Below, one piece after another: positions 1-11,572 of a DNA stretch of 64,000 nucleotides. The notes under the pieces are model-generated. The model saw nothing but the letters and a program-made list of their open reading frames with translations, had not been told where the DNA came from and did not search any database. Position numbers and translations under genes: made by a program. Each line of letters opens with the position of its first letter. The first letter of the stretch is position 1. The DNA comes from Mesodorylaimus sp. YZB2_4 (Eukaryota; Nematoda; Enoplea; Dorylaimida; Dorylaimidae): positions 186,001 to 250,000 of the forward strand of contig JASANH010000479.1 of NCBI GenBank assembly GCA_030248295.1. Direction: 5' to 3'.

Positions 1-1252
1 GTTCTCCATCGTCGATGTAAGGTCGACTAGCCTTCTATTTTTGGGTCGCTTCGTTGGCTCGCAATAGACAACCCACTTGACCCTCCCACTCGGCTGTTGC
101 GTGCAACAAGTCTTCATCATGATTCCTTAATTCTATTGCTATGAATGCACTATGCATGGGAGTGATAGCATGCCTAAAATAGGGTTCGGTATCGGATGCT
201 TTTATGTTAGTTTTTGGCATTGTAGGTGTTTCGCATTCCTGGCGCATCCAACGGAATCAAAGACAGTCCGTGGGGCATCCAGGTGTGACAACTAGGTCTA
301 GTATGCGGATATCTAGGTTTCTCTCGCTGTGCCTGCCACTGTCGTGAGTACGTGTTGTGTTGCTCTTGGGAGTAGACTGAAACAGACGCCCTAAAACTTT
401 GCTCCCGTAGCCTACTGTCGCTCCAGTGGTTAGTAAAGCAAAAGGGGAAGTCGTCATCACTGCGTAGCAAACACCAACAGGCATGATCAAAAAGTACAAT
501 CAGCCGTGAATTTTGTTTGCTGAAAAACAAGCTGTCTCTTTTGGCATTTCGCCTATAAGTTCTGTTGTGTACGCAACTTGTTATGCACATTTCGCAGCCT
601 ATGGCGCACAACCCAAAGTCTGGATTTAGTCCGGGCTGGCAGGAATGGCAGGAATCAGATTCACCGAGAGCTGGGGGTGAGGTCAGGGTCACGCTTCGCA
701 TTGCGAAGTATACAGTAAATGCAATACATGGGGATGCGAACGACTGCTAGGTCGAGGTTTTCGCCTTTATCTACAGTAACGGCACGAAATTCAGAAATTC
801 CACTGTCTGCCTAGAAGTCTCAGACACTGTATGGCACCAACTGGCAGTTCGACTGAAGTCTATGCATGAAGTGTCACTAGACCAGAAGGCCGCACAACAA
901 ACAAAATCTGAATTTTCCGCTAGGTCGTGTGGTGCATAATCGAACAAGCGAAAAATTTAAAAGTTGAGCGTTCGACTTGATGGAAGGTACAGTAACATTT
1001 GAACAGTAAGACCCAGCACTGCTTACACATTTCTAGAACAGGTCTATGAATAGGTCAGGTAGGAACTTATTGATTGTCAGTAACGCGCTCTGGGGAGCTG
1101 GCTGGCAGAAAATCTATACACAACGGGACACGTTCCCTTTAGTTATCTTGGTGAGGGAGAGTCTGCCAGCCTTGTTTATGGTGAGCACTCTCGCGCGAGG
1201 GCAGTGTTTGTTTATGAGGTTGGCCTGCTTCTGTTTCAGCGCTATAAGGACG
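1..1252. other. Leading spacer, no supported gene
   Basis: I see no convincing coding region. The open frames here are short, overlap one another on both strands and have no recognisable domain or splice context. Three copies of the heptamer TACAGTA lie near 709, 771 and 986; this heptamer recurs across the window. Confidence 0.5.
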
Positions 1253-1258
1253 CAAGAA
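1253..1258 (+). promoter_or_regulatory. Putative TATA element of the serpin gene
   Basis: The sequence TATAAG lies 63 bases before the serpin ATG. That spacing matches the TATA-to-ATG distance of four other genes in the window (61 to 69 bases). The transcription start would fall near 1283. The match to TATAAA is imperfect, so this is inference. Confidence 0.4.
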
Positions 1259-1315
1259 CATTGCCATTTTGCCTCTTATTCACACTTTTCCACTTCTGTA
1301 ACTAGAAATTCCAAA

Positions 1316-2691
1316 ATGGCATCGACTTGGAAAAATCCAGCAGATTCCTTGGCCGACTTTACATTTTCCTTGTATCGTCAAGCAGCTGTTTTGGCTGGCA
1401 ATGACCAAAGTGTTATCATATCACCATTTTCCATTTCTTACGCCCTGGCTATGACTTATGCTGGAGCAGGAGGAAATACGAAGGATCAACTGAAGAGACT
1501 ACTCCTGGGCGATTCTCAACACACCGATGATAAGGTACACGGTTCATATTCTTATGCAGAGTTGATGGAGTTATTGAACAGATCAGATGCCCCGTGTAAA
1601 CTGAATATCGCCAATCGTATTTACGCCCATAAACCATTCGTCGAGCAAATATTACCTAGTTTTGCAGAAATTCTTGATAAATTTTATAAATCTGAATTGC
1701 ACAGCAAGGATTTCAGCCAGCACGCGGAAGAAGCGCGCCTAGAAATCAATGGTTGGGTCAGTCAGGCGACCAATGACAAGATACGCGATCTTTTGGTCCC
1801 TGGGACACTGCTAGGCGCACGATTGGTCTTGGTCAATGCAATATATTTCAAGGGCGATTGGGATGATCAGTTCGATGCGGAGAAAACAACGCAGGAGCAG
1901 TTTTTTGCCTCTGAAAATAAACAACAAAATGTTGATATGATGCACAAGTACAACAGAAAATATCGGTATGCAGAAAATGGTGTATGTCAAGTTTTGGGCA
2001 TCGCATACCGAGGAAAGGGCTTGTTCATGTACGTGTTCCTACCAAAGGAAAGATATGGCCTGGCGGCGTTGGAGGAATGCATGACTGGAGAAGCAGCTGT
2101 GGAATTGATCAATTCTGCGTATGAGGAGCAAATGAAGGTGAGTTCGACTCTAGACCTGTGATTACCGGTAACAGGACATGGCAAGCACAAGCATTGCACA
2201 AACTTCTCTTTCAGGTGGTAGCAATCCCAAAGCTCAAACTGGAACAAGCCGTTAGCCTGAACGACGCGTTGAAAAACCTTGGTGCAACCGACATGTTCGA
2301 TGAAGCCAAGGCTGACTTCTCCAATATTAATGGAGAGAAAGACTTGTTCGTGTCCGACGTCATTCACAAGGCTTTTATAGAGGTAAGCCGTCGTTTTGGA
2401 GTTTGAGGCCATAAGTAAACTCTGATTTATTGATCTTGATGGCTGAGGCTTTGTAATTGTACTAATTAGGTGTGGGTGCTTACATTCTTCGGATCAAAGT
2501 GGGACTCTTCCAATGTTTAGATTAATGAAGAAGGCACAGAAGCAGCGGCAGCGACAGCTGTCAAGATGATGAAAAGATGTGCGGCCCCTGGACCACCGCA
2601 GATAGAATTCATTGCCGATCATCCATTCCTGTTCGCGATTGTTGATCAGCAGACCCTGAGCTTTCTGTTCGTTGGACGTTATTGCGGATGA
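1316..2691 (+). CDS. Serpin (inhibitory-type, apparently intracellular)
   Basis: Serine protease inhibitor of the serpin fold. Exons are 1316-2137, 2215-2382 and 2521-2691; both introns are phase 0 with GT-AG ends, and the joined frame gives 386 residues, the usual serpin length. The ATG at 1316 sits in a CCAAAATGG context. An in-frame ATG at 1046 would add an unlikely leader, so I reject it. There is no signal peptide; the protein begins [17 protein letters not shown] and is probably cytosolic. Serpin signatures seen are [14 protein letters not shown], the NAIYFKGDW segment, the hinge [10 protein letters not shown] and the C-terminal ADHPFLFAI. The small Ala-rich hinge predicts an inhibitor rather than a non-inhibitory serpin. 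Counting from the hinge, P1 is Arg and P1' is Cys, which suggests a trypsin-like target. A polyadenylation signal AATAAA lies at 2969. Confidence 0.93.
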
Positions 2692-2968
2692 TGGACGGCT
2701 ATAAGCCTTTTGTACGTCCCGCACTTTTTTCCTGCACATCGTGTCTTCGATATTAGTATACACTGTATATCAGAACTTTGTGTTCATCAAATCTTGAACG
2801 TTTCCATATGAACAGTCATGCCAGTGCGAACAAATCAGTAGGACGGGCATGGGTTTTTAATTATGTAGCATACTGGATATTAGTTTATCTTCCTCATGCT
2901 AACACTGCCGACTTCGTTAGATCGCATCTAGTTACCTCCCCTACTCGAATCTCCAATACTTTATAACC

Positions 2969-2974
2969 AATAAA
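2969..2974 (+). promoter_or_regulatory. Polyadenylation signal after the serpin
   Basis: AATAAA lies 278 bases after the serpin stop codon, in a context that would serve as its 3' end signal. Position and motif are the only evidence. Confidence 0.45.
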
Positions 2975-4684
2975 TCATTGCGAACCAAACGGAATTGACG
3001 TACAGTGTTGTGCTTATGCGCTTTTAGAGCCTGGAGCTTTAGGATGGCAAAGAAGTCAGAAAAGCAAGGGTGCTAATAAATGTTTGACCTTTTTTTAAAC
3101 TAACGCCAGCCAATAAGTTATTTTCTAAACTCCATCAAATATACTGCAAATTTGACATTTATGAAGGTTCACATAGAAGCAGTATCAAAAGGTCAACCTT
3201 AGTCGATCCAGTCTAGAAACTTCCATATTCCCGAACGATTAGCCCAATCAGCCCCTCCAAACCAACATACCTGAAAATAGTTATAGTCCTCCCATGTCAG
3301 TAAAAGCATTTTGTTAGCCATTGCTGTTTCTGACGTGGTGATGGCAGATTAATAATAACGTCATGATATGCATCTATATTTGGTCTTCTTGCCATTGGCA
3401 CTGCCCCAATGCTCGTTTGTTGCTTTGGATGTCCGTAAAGCATGAGTCATGAGTGCTAAATAAAGTCACAGATGACAACTGGCATACCGTATTCATATGT
3501 TGCAGGGATCCAAAACGTCTTTTTTAAACAAAAATAAGGATATTAGGATCATGACCCCACTGCGAGCGGCTCTTGCCAGGTTGGCATCGAAATTACTATT
3601 ACTGTGCATACACCCATCTTATCAAGCCCCAAGTGGTTTTTTCCAAGTTTCCTTGTTTTCGTAACCATGAGATGATATTTTCGTGTATGATGTATTATAT
3701 GGTGTATATGATGATATTTTCGTTTCGTGTATGATGTATCCGTACGATGATATTTTCGTGACTTTTATTTAGTGACTTCGTTTTATTGTATTCATCCTTA
3801 TGTTTGGGGTCCTCGAGTGCGCACATGAGCTTGGCTTTCGATAAAATTTGATCGGCATACATCCTTGCCATGCTTATATTACAAAAAAATAGATCGTGTA
3901 AGTATTAAATGCACATGTGACCATGTCGCTTCATCGGCCATTCCTTTTTCATGTACGGATCGATCCGGTGTGCTTTCGTTCCGAATGAACGAATTTTCCC
4001 AATCGAAGTTGTTGACGAGCCTGTCACGTGCCGAAAACGATACCCGAGGAGAAATCGAAATTGCTGGCTAGATGTAATGAGAGGATTCGAGCAAAGCAAA
4101 ATTGACGAAATGGCAAGGGAGCTGTGAGCACACGGCCCTAAAATACAGGTGGCAACGGTCGTCACTGTTTCAAAGATGTCACAGAGATGTCGAGGCAAGT
4201 CGTAATCCTTCTATTTCCGCTGCTAATTAAAGTCGATGGAACATTCTGGTTGTACCTACAAACATGAAAATCGCGCAAAGGCGAAGGACAAAACTAAGGA
4301 AACCACTCGGGTGAACCTGTAAGCACGTGATAGATGTCAATTGCGCAACAAGTGATGACGTCTTATCATCCATCTGCAACCGAAAGGAAGGCACACGGGC
4401 TCAAGCAGCTTGAAGAAGGAATGCTCGATCAAACTTTGCAGATATTGCATTGCAAGCTTTAGACTCATATGAATATGAATACAAGTACTGTGCGTAGCAT
4501 GGATCGAATTATCGAAGTAACGAGGTTCAGTATTAGTTTTCTAAGGCGAGCGAACTGCTCATTGTAGTCAAGAGTGTCCACTTAAGCCCGGCAACAGAAG
4601 GAAGTCGTGCAGCCACGCAACATACTCGTAGACTGGCTTGTGAAATTTGATGTATAGTGCCTGCAGTTTCAGGCACTAAAACAA
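2975..4684. other. Spacer, no supported gene
   Basis: AT-rich noncoding sequence. Around 3670-3760 there is a locally repeated stretch built on GATGATATTTTCGT and GTGTATGATGTAT units. The short open frames near 3865-4200 overlap on both strands and have no recognisable features. Confidence 0.45.
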
Positions 4685-5348
4685 TATTTCTAAAAAAATC
4701 TGTTCTCAGACAACGACAAAGTTAGCCCAGCCACTGTACTCTGACCAAGTGCAGGGCGAGACTAGGTCGGCTGGGCTCCCTCGGCGACGCATGCTTGGAT
4801 GCAATACACTTTTGTAAAATCGATTCGTAAGGTCATGGGGTCGATTTCCTGTCGGATTTTATCCTTTCTGTTTTACACCAAAGGCTAGTACTCGCACGAA
4901 CATCCCTATCCGTACTTTGGAGTAAAGCAATGCGACCCTCTGTTGCCTTGAACCTAGTTTGGAAACAGAGAGGACTCGTTGCAGTAAGGTCGTAGCTGTC
5001 ATAGGAGGGTATGAGTACTTTATGTTTACCCTGGCCAGCGACACCAGAACGGAAAATTTAGCTGCTGTGGAGCCAGCTTGCTAATAAGATCATTTTAGGC
5101 GACCAAGCTACTGCAATAGAACTCATGACTGTCAGCCTGTTTGCCATCTCTAATTGCCTGAATGAAGTAGCTGAGGCAGGGGATGCCCTGTTGCACTTTT
5201 TATCACAAGCGATTCTCTTTGATCACAATGTATTTACAAACGCCCCCGAGGGAGCCCAGCCAACCCAGTCTCGCCTTGCATTTACTCAGAGTACAGTGGC
5301 TGGGCTAACTTTGTTGTTGTCTGATAACAGATTTTTTTAGAAGTACCA
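4685..5348. repeat. Inverted-repeat element with ~100 bp arms
   Basis: Left arm about 4685-4785 and right arm about 5246-5348 are imperfect reverse complements. Shared blocks include GTTAGCCCAGCCACTGTACT, AGCCCAGC near GGCTGGGCTCCC, and the outer run AAAAAAATCTGTT. About 460 bases of unrelated sequence separate them. This looks like a fold-back or MITE-type element, or two copies of a short repeat in opposite orientation. The central open frames show no transposase motif. Confidence 0.7.
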
Positions 5349-6830
5349 ATACTTTTTCGCACCTGTATTTTGGTTGAGAATTCAGAATACATACAAGAAA
5401 TTTGCCGTCTAGTGTCTCCTTCGCTTACGCAAGTCACTTGCAAAAAAAGGTTCTCACGTTATCAACACACGCGGTGGCTGCTCACTATCAGCCCGAAGCT
5501 GTTTCTAGGTTCACATCCATAAAATTGGCCGACCACGGTACATCTTTCCCGATTCAATCCGACCCGACCCATCCCAAATGCGTGCTTCTCCTTTAAAAAT
5601 CTCAACACTCAAGATCAGCAACGAATTCTTCTCTTATCGCATAACATCACATAGAACACGCGTCTTGTCTTCTTGGCTATCTATCTACGGCTAAACCAGC
5701 ACTAAACCAGCACTCCACTTTCAATCACCCCCCTCAAAAGAATAACCCCTGATATGAGAGCTTTCAGTAAAACCAAACTTTTCATCTGTAGCTTCAGTGT
5801 TTATTGCTGTGGACTTGTCTTAAGTACTTCGTCGTCGTCATCTCTGGAACAGCAAAACACGCATTCTGGATGTCGAAAATGGCTGAACCGTTTTTAATGA
5901 AATTTTGCACGATCATTGGCCATGGCAAATATAGCTCTCTTCTAAAATTTTGTGCATTTTTGTTGATTTGTTTTCGAGTTATGGACGGGCAAAGTTATCC
6001 GCTGAACATTGCGCGTCTGTGTGGCTGGGCTGAACAGGCAGCTAACGCACCTGTTGATGGAGTATTCAACGTACGTGGGTTATTTCAAATATGCTCCTGC
6101 GCTTCCACACATTTCGCCGCCTAAAGTAGCATGGCACTGGAAAGGACGCTTGACCATGATAACCGAAAAAATTAGAAGTCACTCGGATCCACAAAAATGT
6201 GTTACCAAATGGGTCCAAAAAGGCAACTATTCGAGTTAATAACTATACAGTGCGTCTTTCTCCAGCTGAGGATGGTTTATGTTTATCGAGCAACACTAAA
6301 CAATTTTCTAGCTGATTCTTGCCTTTAGTGCCTACTAAAGTAATCGGATGGTTTGATGGAAGGTGCCAATCCTATGGGCACGTGCGCAGGATATGAACCA
6401 TCTGGCACATTCCATCGCACGAGACTCGAGGAAGCTAGTCAACCGGGTTTTGACTCCTTTAAAGTAATGGCTAGTATAATCAGCAATGATTGCTCTATTA
6501 GTGCTAGCGTTCGATAAGAAGAATGAGGAGCAGCCAAACAAGCACACGTGACAATTTTCGAGTTCTGGCTAGTTCTCATTGCTCGCCACTTCTTTGGCCT
6601 GCTGTATCCAATGAGAGGGGTAACTACGTGAACACTGACAAACCAGTAGTAAACATTGGGCCGCCAAGAAGGAACGAAAATCAAAGTAGCTTGTTCTAGA
6701 CTGCTCTGAAATGTCGCACAGCAAACTATTATTGCGTAGCATAATCGAGTAAGGTCGGGTCGGAGATATTAAAGTCGTCAACGCTACTATCTGTTTGCTG
6801 TGTATCCAACTTTGCATCCTCACCTAGGAG
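5349..6830. other. Spacer, no supported gene
   Basis: Only short overlapping open frames. The plus-strand frames near 5800-6240 and the minus-strand frames near 6335-6917 show no domain, signal peptide or consistent splice sites. I see nothing further. Confidence 0.45.
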
Positions 6831-6863
6831 TATAAATGCTGGCCTCAGGACATCTGTTGCAGT
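6831..6863 (+). promoter_or_regulatory. TATA box and initiator of the small secreted peptide gene
   Basis: TATAAA at 6831 is followed 30 bases later by GCAGT at 6859-6863, which matches the arthropod-type initiator. The ATG follows at 6892, so the 5' UTR would be about 31 bases. The flank TATAAATGCTGGCC resembles the CAP gene promoter at 10332 (TATAAATGCGGCC). Confidence 0.7.
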
Positions 6864-6891
6864 GCGGACTATTCGTGTTCTCTGAAGACCA

Positions 6892-7470
6892 ATGGCTAAG
6901 TTCAGCATCGCTGTCATTTTACTGTTGTGTGTGATCGATTCGGGTTTGGCCCTACTTGACCGGTAAGTCAGCTTGTATTACTGTGCTAGACATTGACAGG
7001 CAGTAACAGTTGCTAGACAGTTACAGTGCCAGACATTGTATTCTGCACAAACAATAGCTTGCAACAACAGAGGATTCGCTGGTTAGCGATCAGCCGCCAG
7101 CCCTGCAATGTGCATCTAATGCTAACTTGATCATGTTCTGCAAACAAAGATATCACAGGTCATAAGCTTCACATGAAAAGGTTCCGATTTTATCCTTCCA
7201 GAAATTTTATCGTCCACATGCAATATCTGCGTGTGCCTATCAGAGTCTAATTTAGTGCCAGTTCTGTATTTCAGCTCGGCTCCGATGTTCAGAAAAGCCA
7301 AGCCGAGAATGATTAAACCCTGGCGCTTGGAATGTCCAAACAGGTGGGACAGCAAAGCCCGAAAGATGAGCGTGAGGCTTTTATTAAAAGCCTTCCACCC
7401 GAATGGCAGAAATACATCGAACGCCATCGAAAATTCAAAAATCGCATCTTTTCGATTGTACAACATGTGA
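6892..7470 (+). CDS. Small secreted basic peptide, unrecognised
   Basis: Two exons, 6892-6962 and 7275-7470, join in frame across a GT-AG intron (phase 2) to give 88 residues. Exon 1 encodes a clear signal peptide, MAKFSIAVILLLCVIDSGLA, with predicted cleavage after Ala20. The mature part of about 68 residues is strongly basic, with many Lys and Arg, a single Cys and the C-terminus FRLYNM. It is neither Cys-rich like most defensins nor built of repeated neuropeptide units. A TATA box and initiator sit directly upstream, which supports a real gene. I do not recognise the family. A secreted signalling or antimicrobial peptide is possible, but this is a guess from charge and size. Confidence 0.62.
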
Positions 7471-7772
7471 TAAAAAGTTGACTGCCTCCTGAAACAGAGA
7501 AATTTTTTGTGAGTTTTAGGTTATTTATTTTACTGTACGAGTACGAAGAGTGCTTGCACTATGTATATTCTAATGAATCACAGGTTTATGACACAGTTCA
7601 ACTTCTTAAGCCAATCATAGCAGAACCAAATTTCGTTCTTGCAGTCACTGGCCCGGCCTGAAAACGAGCACAGGCCAGCCATGCCACAATACTGTAGCTG
7701 CACACAGGCGTCGGTACTCACATTCGGTTCCGCCATTGTCGCCCTGCTCTTCATTATTGCCTTGCTCATTGT

Positions 7773-7903
7773 GTAACCAGCATCCCCAGCGGTTGGGAGT
7801 AATCGATACGCTCCCCTGGCTGGGGCGCCAACCAGCCGCAGCCGGTTGATGTCCCAGCCAGGGGACGTATTGATTACTCCCAACCGCTATGGATGCTGGT
7901 TAC
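7773..7903. mobile_element. MITE-like inverted repeat (GTAACC family, short copy)
   Basis: Nearly the whole 131 bp is an inverted repeat: GTAACCAGCATCCCCAGCGG opens it and its near reverse complement closes it with GCTGGTTAC. The CTCCCCTGGCTGGG block and the GTTGATGT core also occur in the related elements at 8940, about 50731 and 54501. No coding capacity. Confidence 0.75.
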
Positions 7904-8939
7904 AATTGCCCTGGCCATTGCTTTGCATACCATGTCATAACTATTATATACACAGCCATACGCACAGTCATTGAAAAAATATCTCCAGTTCTATACACTC
8001 TTCTGGCAGAAGACGAGGCTGCTGAGACCCGATGTCGAGTAGCTGGCACATATTCTTTGCATGTACAGTAAATGTTTGACCATCCGCCCTTCAGTTATAT
8101 CCGCCCAACTAATTATATGCACGATTTATATGAATAGTACGGCGCTACTAATATGACGTCCCGTTTGAAGACGGGTTTTAAAAAAATAAAAACTTAGTTT
8201 TGAAATTATTTTTAGTGTTGTTGATCGCATGGGACAATAGGGGTATGATGCGCGGGCTAGTCAGAAACTGTCATACAAGTGTGCAGATGCTGCTGATTGT
8301 GAGCCGTATGTACATATCTTACGAGAGCCTCGGTGCATCAATTAGTGTACCATTTCGAACTCGGAAATGTAGTCTGACTGCCCTTCAATTACCTGCGGCG
8401 TGCAGTGCACTTTGCACCTTGAAGATTCATTGACCGTTCTAGGCGACAAAATGCGCCTTAGTTGGTTTTGCAAATATTACTTAAAAACATGCATTTTCAG
8501 CCTGCCTGAGAACCGTTTTCATTGACTGTCAGGTCAGGATCATGATCTTTTTAATCATGATGCGATTCCAAAGGCGCGGAGCATTGAACCGTCCAACCGT
8601 CTAAACTGACTCTCATGCAGCAATGCTCATGAATTTCATGTCAGCGTCTCTCTTATTGATACAGAAACCAGTCGCTTCATGGCAACCTGCCAAGATAATC
8701 AAATCTACGTCGGTGCAACAAATGGTCCCCGCTGTGGTGGTGAAGACGCTTCCGTCTCCTGGATAGAATTTTTCGGCCATCTGAAAAATGATAGCAACAT
8801 TATCAGTCGGTACTCTACTGTCACAGACTTCAACGATCCCTACCGTGCCAAAAAGCATCTTATCTGTATCCTTCACGCCTCGCACTTTTGCGGCAAAGTC
8901 GCGCGCGCGGTCTGAAGATCAGTCAGTATATGGCATCCT
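7904..8939. other. Spacer, no supported gene
   Basis: Short unsupported open frames on both strands, including a 90-residue minus frame at 8613-8885 that lacks any recognisable domain. A TACAGTA heptamer lies near 8065. Confidence 0.4.
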
Positions 8940-9134
8940 GTACCCTCATGCCTGGTAGGTCATGGCAAGTGGGGGGGTAGGGGGGGGGGGAGTAATCGAC
9001 TCTCTCCCCTGGCTGGGGACGTCAACCTCTCGGGTTGATGTGTCAGCCGTAGGTAAGTCGCAAGACTTACCTACTCCCGTCGGACTTCTTGTCCAGCTGA
9101 GCACCTCCCCCCTTCGCCTACCTGGACTGGTTGC
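8940..9134. mobile_element. MITE-like element (GTAACC family)
   Basis: About 195 bp, bounded by CTCATGCCTGGTAGG and its inverse CCTACCTGGACTGG. The internal blocks CTCCCCTGGCTGGG, GTCAACCTCTCGGGTTGATG and GCAAGACTTACCT are nearly identical to the copy at 54501-54693. It contains two G-runs (7 and 11 bases) at 8971-8990 that the other copies lack. Confidence 0.75.
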
Positions 9135-10133
9135 ATCACCCCTAAAACATACTTATGTGCAACAGGACTCGCCCCAACTACAGTGGTATTCATCACTGAC
9201 CTTCCGTCCTTCGTTCATCATGAACGAACTAACATCAACGACCATATTTTCGGGCAGAGTGCATCAAAGAATTGACATCATTCGAGTTCAAATTCCACAA
9301 ATCAACTTTTCGCGCGTTCCTGAGTACATTGTGCGAATGAGATCCGTCATCGATAGGGACCATAGGTACATACATACCTGCAGTAGTGTCAGCATGCTCC
9401 TGAATCAACCACCTGCTGATGAAAGGTGTTGTCACTCATTCGTGGGAGACGGCTAATTTTTGAGGGCACTACCAATTTAATTGTACAGTAAAAGTCATTC
9501 GCGTCGACGGAACCACTTTGTACGATCATTAGCTTCTTGGAAATCACTTCGACAAAATCTGAAACTTGGCAATTCGAACAAGCTACGGGTACATCACATA
9601 CTGTAGAGAGTGCTGAACTACTGCAGACCAGCCTTTCAGCCAGCAAGGCACTAATCCTTGTTCACAAACTGGAACAAAAACCCTCATGAACAAGCTCAGG
9701 GACCTCCTTACAGACTTCCCCCTTCTCGTAGCCAATCAGCTGAGAAGTGGGCTTGCGCAATCTTTCACAGGCCAGTAATTTAAACTTGCCATGTTTAGTT
9801 CTCCTCAGTGGGACTTGAAGCTACGAGTACCAGAATATACAGTAATATACAGTAAACCGTACGCCGACAGCTAGAAGATTCCTCTTCGATGTTGGCCAGC
9901 TCGCGTTCGAATGAATCAGCAAGAAAGGGTAACTATAAATCAAAATCGAGTTTTCCAGGGCTAGTCCATCGACAATTACTCAAGCTAATAATTATAGCTA
10001 TGAAGCCTCATAAAATTCTGGCGTCGACGAGAACGATACGCATTAATTTTGTTCCATCGCGTCGTTTGAGCTAAAAATATTTTTGAGTTTAGCTAATTAT
10101 CAATTGTTCGCAAATAGTTCGACATGTTCGACG
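9135..10133. other. Spacer, no supported gene
   Basis: No supported gene. Several TACWGTA heptamers occur, including two within 15 bases near 9838. Overlapping frames at 9235-9646 show no domain. Confidence 0.4.
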
Positions 10134-10176
10134 GTTCGGCTCGCTCGACGACATCGAATCGTCGAGCGAGCTGAAC
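10134..10176. repeat. Strong hairpin upstream of the CAP gene promoter
   Basis: GTTCGGCTCGCTCGACGA is followed by a 7-base loop and TCGTCGAGCGAGCTGAAC: an 18-bp stem with one mismatch. It lies about 160 bases before the CAP gene TATA box. It could be a regulatory cruciform or a remnant of a small inverted-repeat element. Confidence 0.55.
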
Positions 10177-10331
10177 TCTTTTGTCGTCGTACGCTATCAT
10201 ATTCATTAGCTTCCGATTAGCAATAATTTCGTGGAATGAACTGGCACTGGGCATTTCGTCAGTGCTGTTTCGCTTCGGTACTATCCAGGATGATGACTGA
10301 TGTTATTCGTTTAACCAGCTCATCCTGCTAC

Positions 10332-10366
10332 TATAAATGCGGCCGTTCGCTGCATTAGAAGCGCAG
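10332..10366 (+). promoter_or_regulatory. TATA box and initiator of CAP gene 1
   Basis: TATAAA at 10332 is followed about 30 bases later by GCAGTCC, a good initiator. The ATG is at 10485, so the 5' UTR is longer (about 120 bases) than in other genes here. The TATAAATGCGGCC flank matches the promoter at 6831. Confidence 0.6.
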
Positions 10367-10484
10367 TCCCCTCGATGTCACCGTCCTCTCTCGAAACAAT
10401 CTCTCGATCAGCGGCGTTTCAAAAGCTTCTGCTTCGTTAGCAAAGAATCCTTTAATAGTATATTATAAATCTTCCAAATCGACG

Positions 10485-11572
10485 ATGGAGTCCGCGTTGC
10501 TCTGTTTCATGCTCACACTTGGTTGTGCTTCGTTCGCAAATGCCCAGCTGATTCCGCTCACTGACGCTGAAAAGCAAGAACTTTTGGACTTCCACAATAA
10601 CTACCGCAAGGCCGAAGGAGCGACGGCCATGCAAAAATTGGTAAGCGTCACAGACAAACAAGGCGGAGCGATGTGCATTTAATCATCTGATTTTCAGAAG
10701 TGGAATGCTGATTTACAAAAACTTGGAGAAACTGAGGCTGCAAAATGCGTCTTTGGCCACACACAAGGCACGAGCGCCCCTGGGTTCGATAGCGTTGGTG
10801 AGAACCTGTACATGAGCTGCTGCAGCAAACCAACTCCAAAAGCCGTTGTGGACAAATGGATGACGGAAAAGCCATGGTACACATTAGCCGACAACACATG
10901 CTCGCCCCCGCCGGGTCCGCCTCCCAAAGCATGCTCGCACTACACTCAGGTAAGGGATGTGCATAAACATTTGGCAAATGCATGCGACTTGATTGCAATG
11001 CACAACTTGTCATCTGACTAACCAAGGCATGCGACAAGGTCAGAGGTGCGCAGAAGACGAGCAGGATAAACAAATTTGAGAAGCAGGTCAAATGTGACTG
11101 TGTCGTCCGATGTACGGGAGATTACTAGCCCCGACTTAACTGCACACTTGTTGTGGAAGCTCGCCTAGAACGAGAGCAGATTTATGAGTCATGGGTCAAA
11201 GTGAGGTAGTAAGTTATCAGGAGTTGATTGCATGATTCGTACAAGTTGCTCATGGCAGATTTTGCGATTGAACTTTGTTCGTGTCACAGGTCGTGTGGGC
11301 TGACTCGGCCGCCATCGGATGCGGAATGGCCAAGTGCCTGCGAGATGGTAGGACCTGGTACTGGGTGGCTTGCGAGTATGGTCCATCTGGAAACTTCCTT
11401 GGCGAGAAACCCTACGTCGCTGGCAACCCTGGTTCCGAATGCGCCACCAAATATCCAGGACAAGTGGCTGATGCTGATAAGCTGTGTGGTAAGTCAGTCT
11501 ACTTTTTGTCAATCGATTTTAGTTAGTCAAATCAATGCACCTATACTATGCTATGTTTTAGTGCAAGCCTAG
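10485..11572 (+). CDS. Secreted CAP/SCP-domain protein (copy 1)
   Basis: Cysteine-rich secretory / antigen-5 / PR-1 family. Exons are 10485-10640, 10698-10949, 11290-11488 and 11562-11572, giving 205 residues. The signal peptide is MESALLCFMLTLGCASFANA. CAP signatures in order are FHNNYRKAEGATAM, KWNADLQKLGETEAAKC, GENLYMS, CSHYTQ followed by VVWADSAAIGCG, and CEYGPSGN. The conserved His of HYTQ and Glu of GEN are present. A proline-rich insert (SPPPGPPPK) precedes HYTQ. The last exon is only 11 coding bases and encodes the end of VQA. The second CAP gene at 28339 has the same intron positions and the same tiny last exon. Molecular role of these proteins varies; many are extracellular lipid or sterol binders or immune effectors. 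Confidence 0.92.

Noticed and set aside
1046-1315. Upstream in-frame extension of the serpin
   Set aside because: The added 90 residues lack serpin similarity and a signal peptide, and the ATG at 1316 gives the normal family length with a good start context.
8613-8885. 90-residue minus-strand frame
   Set aside because: Protein-like composition but no start context, splice partner or recognisable motif.
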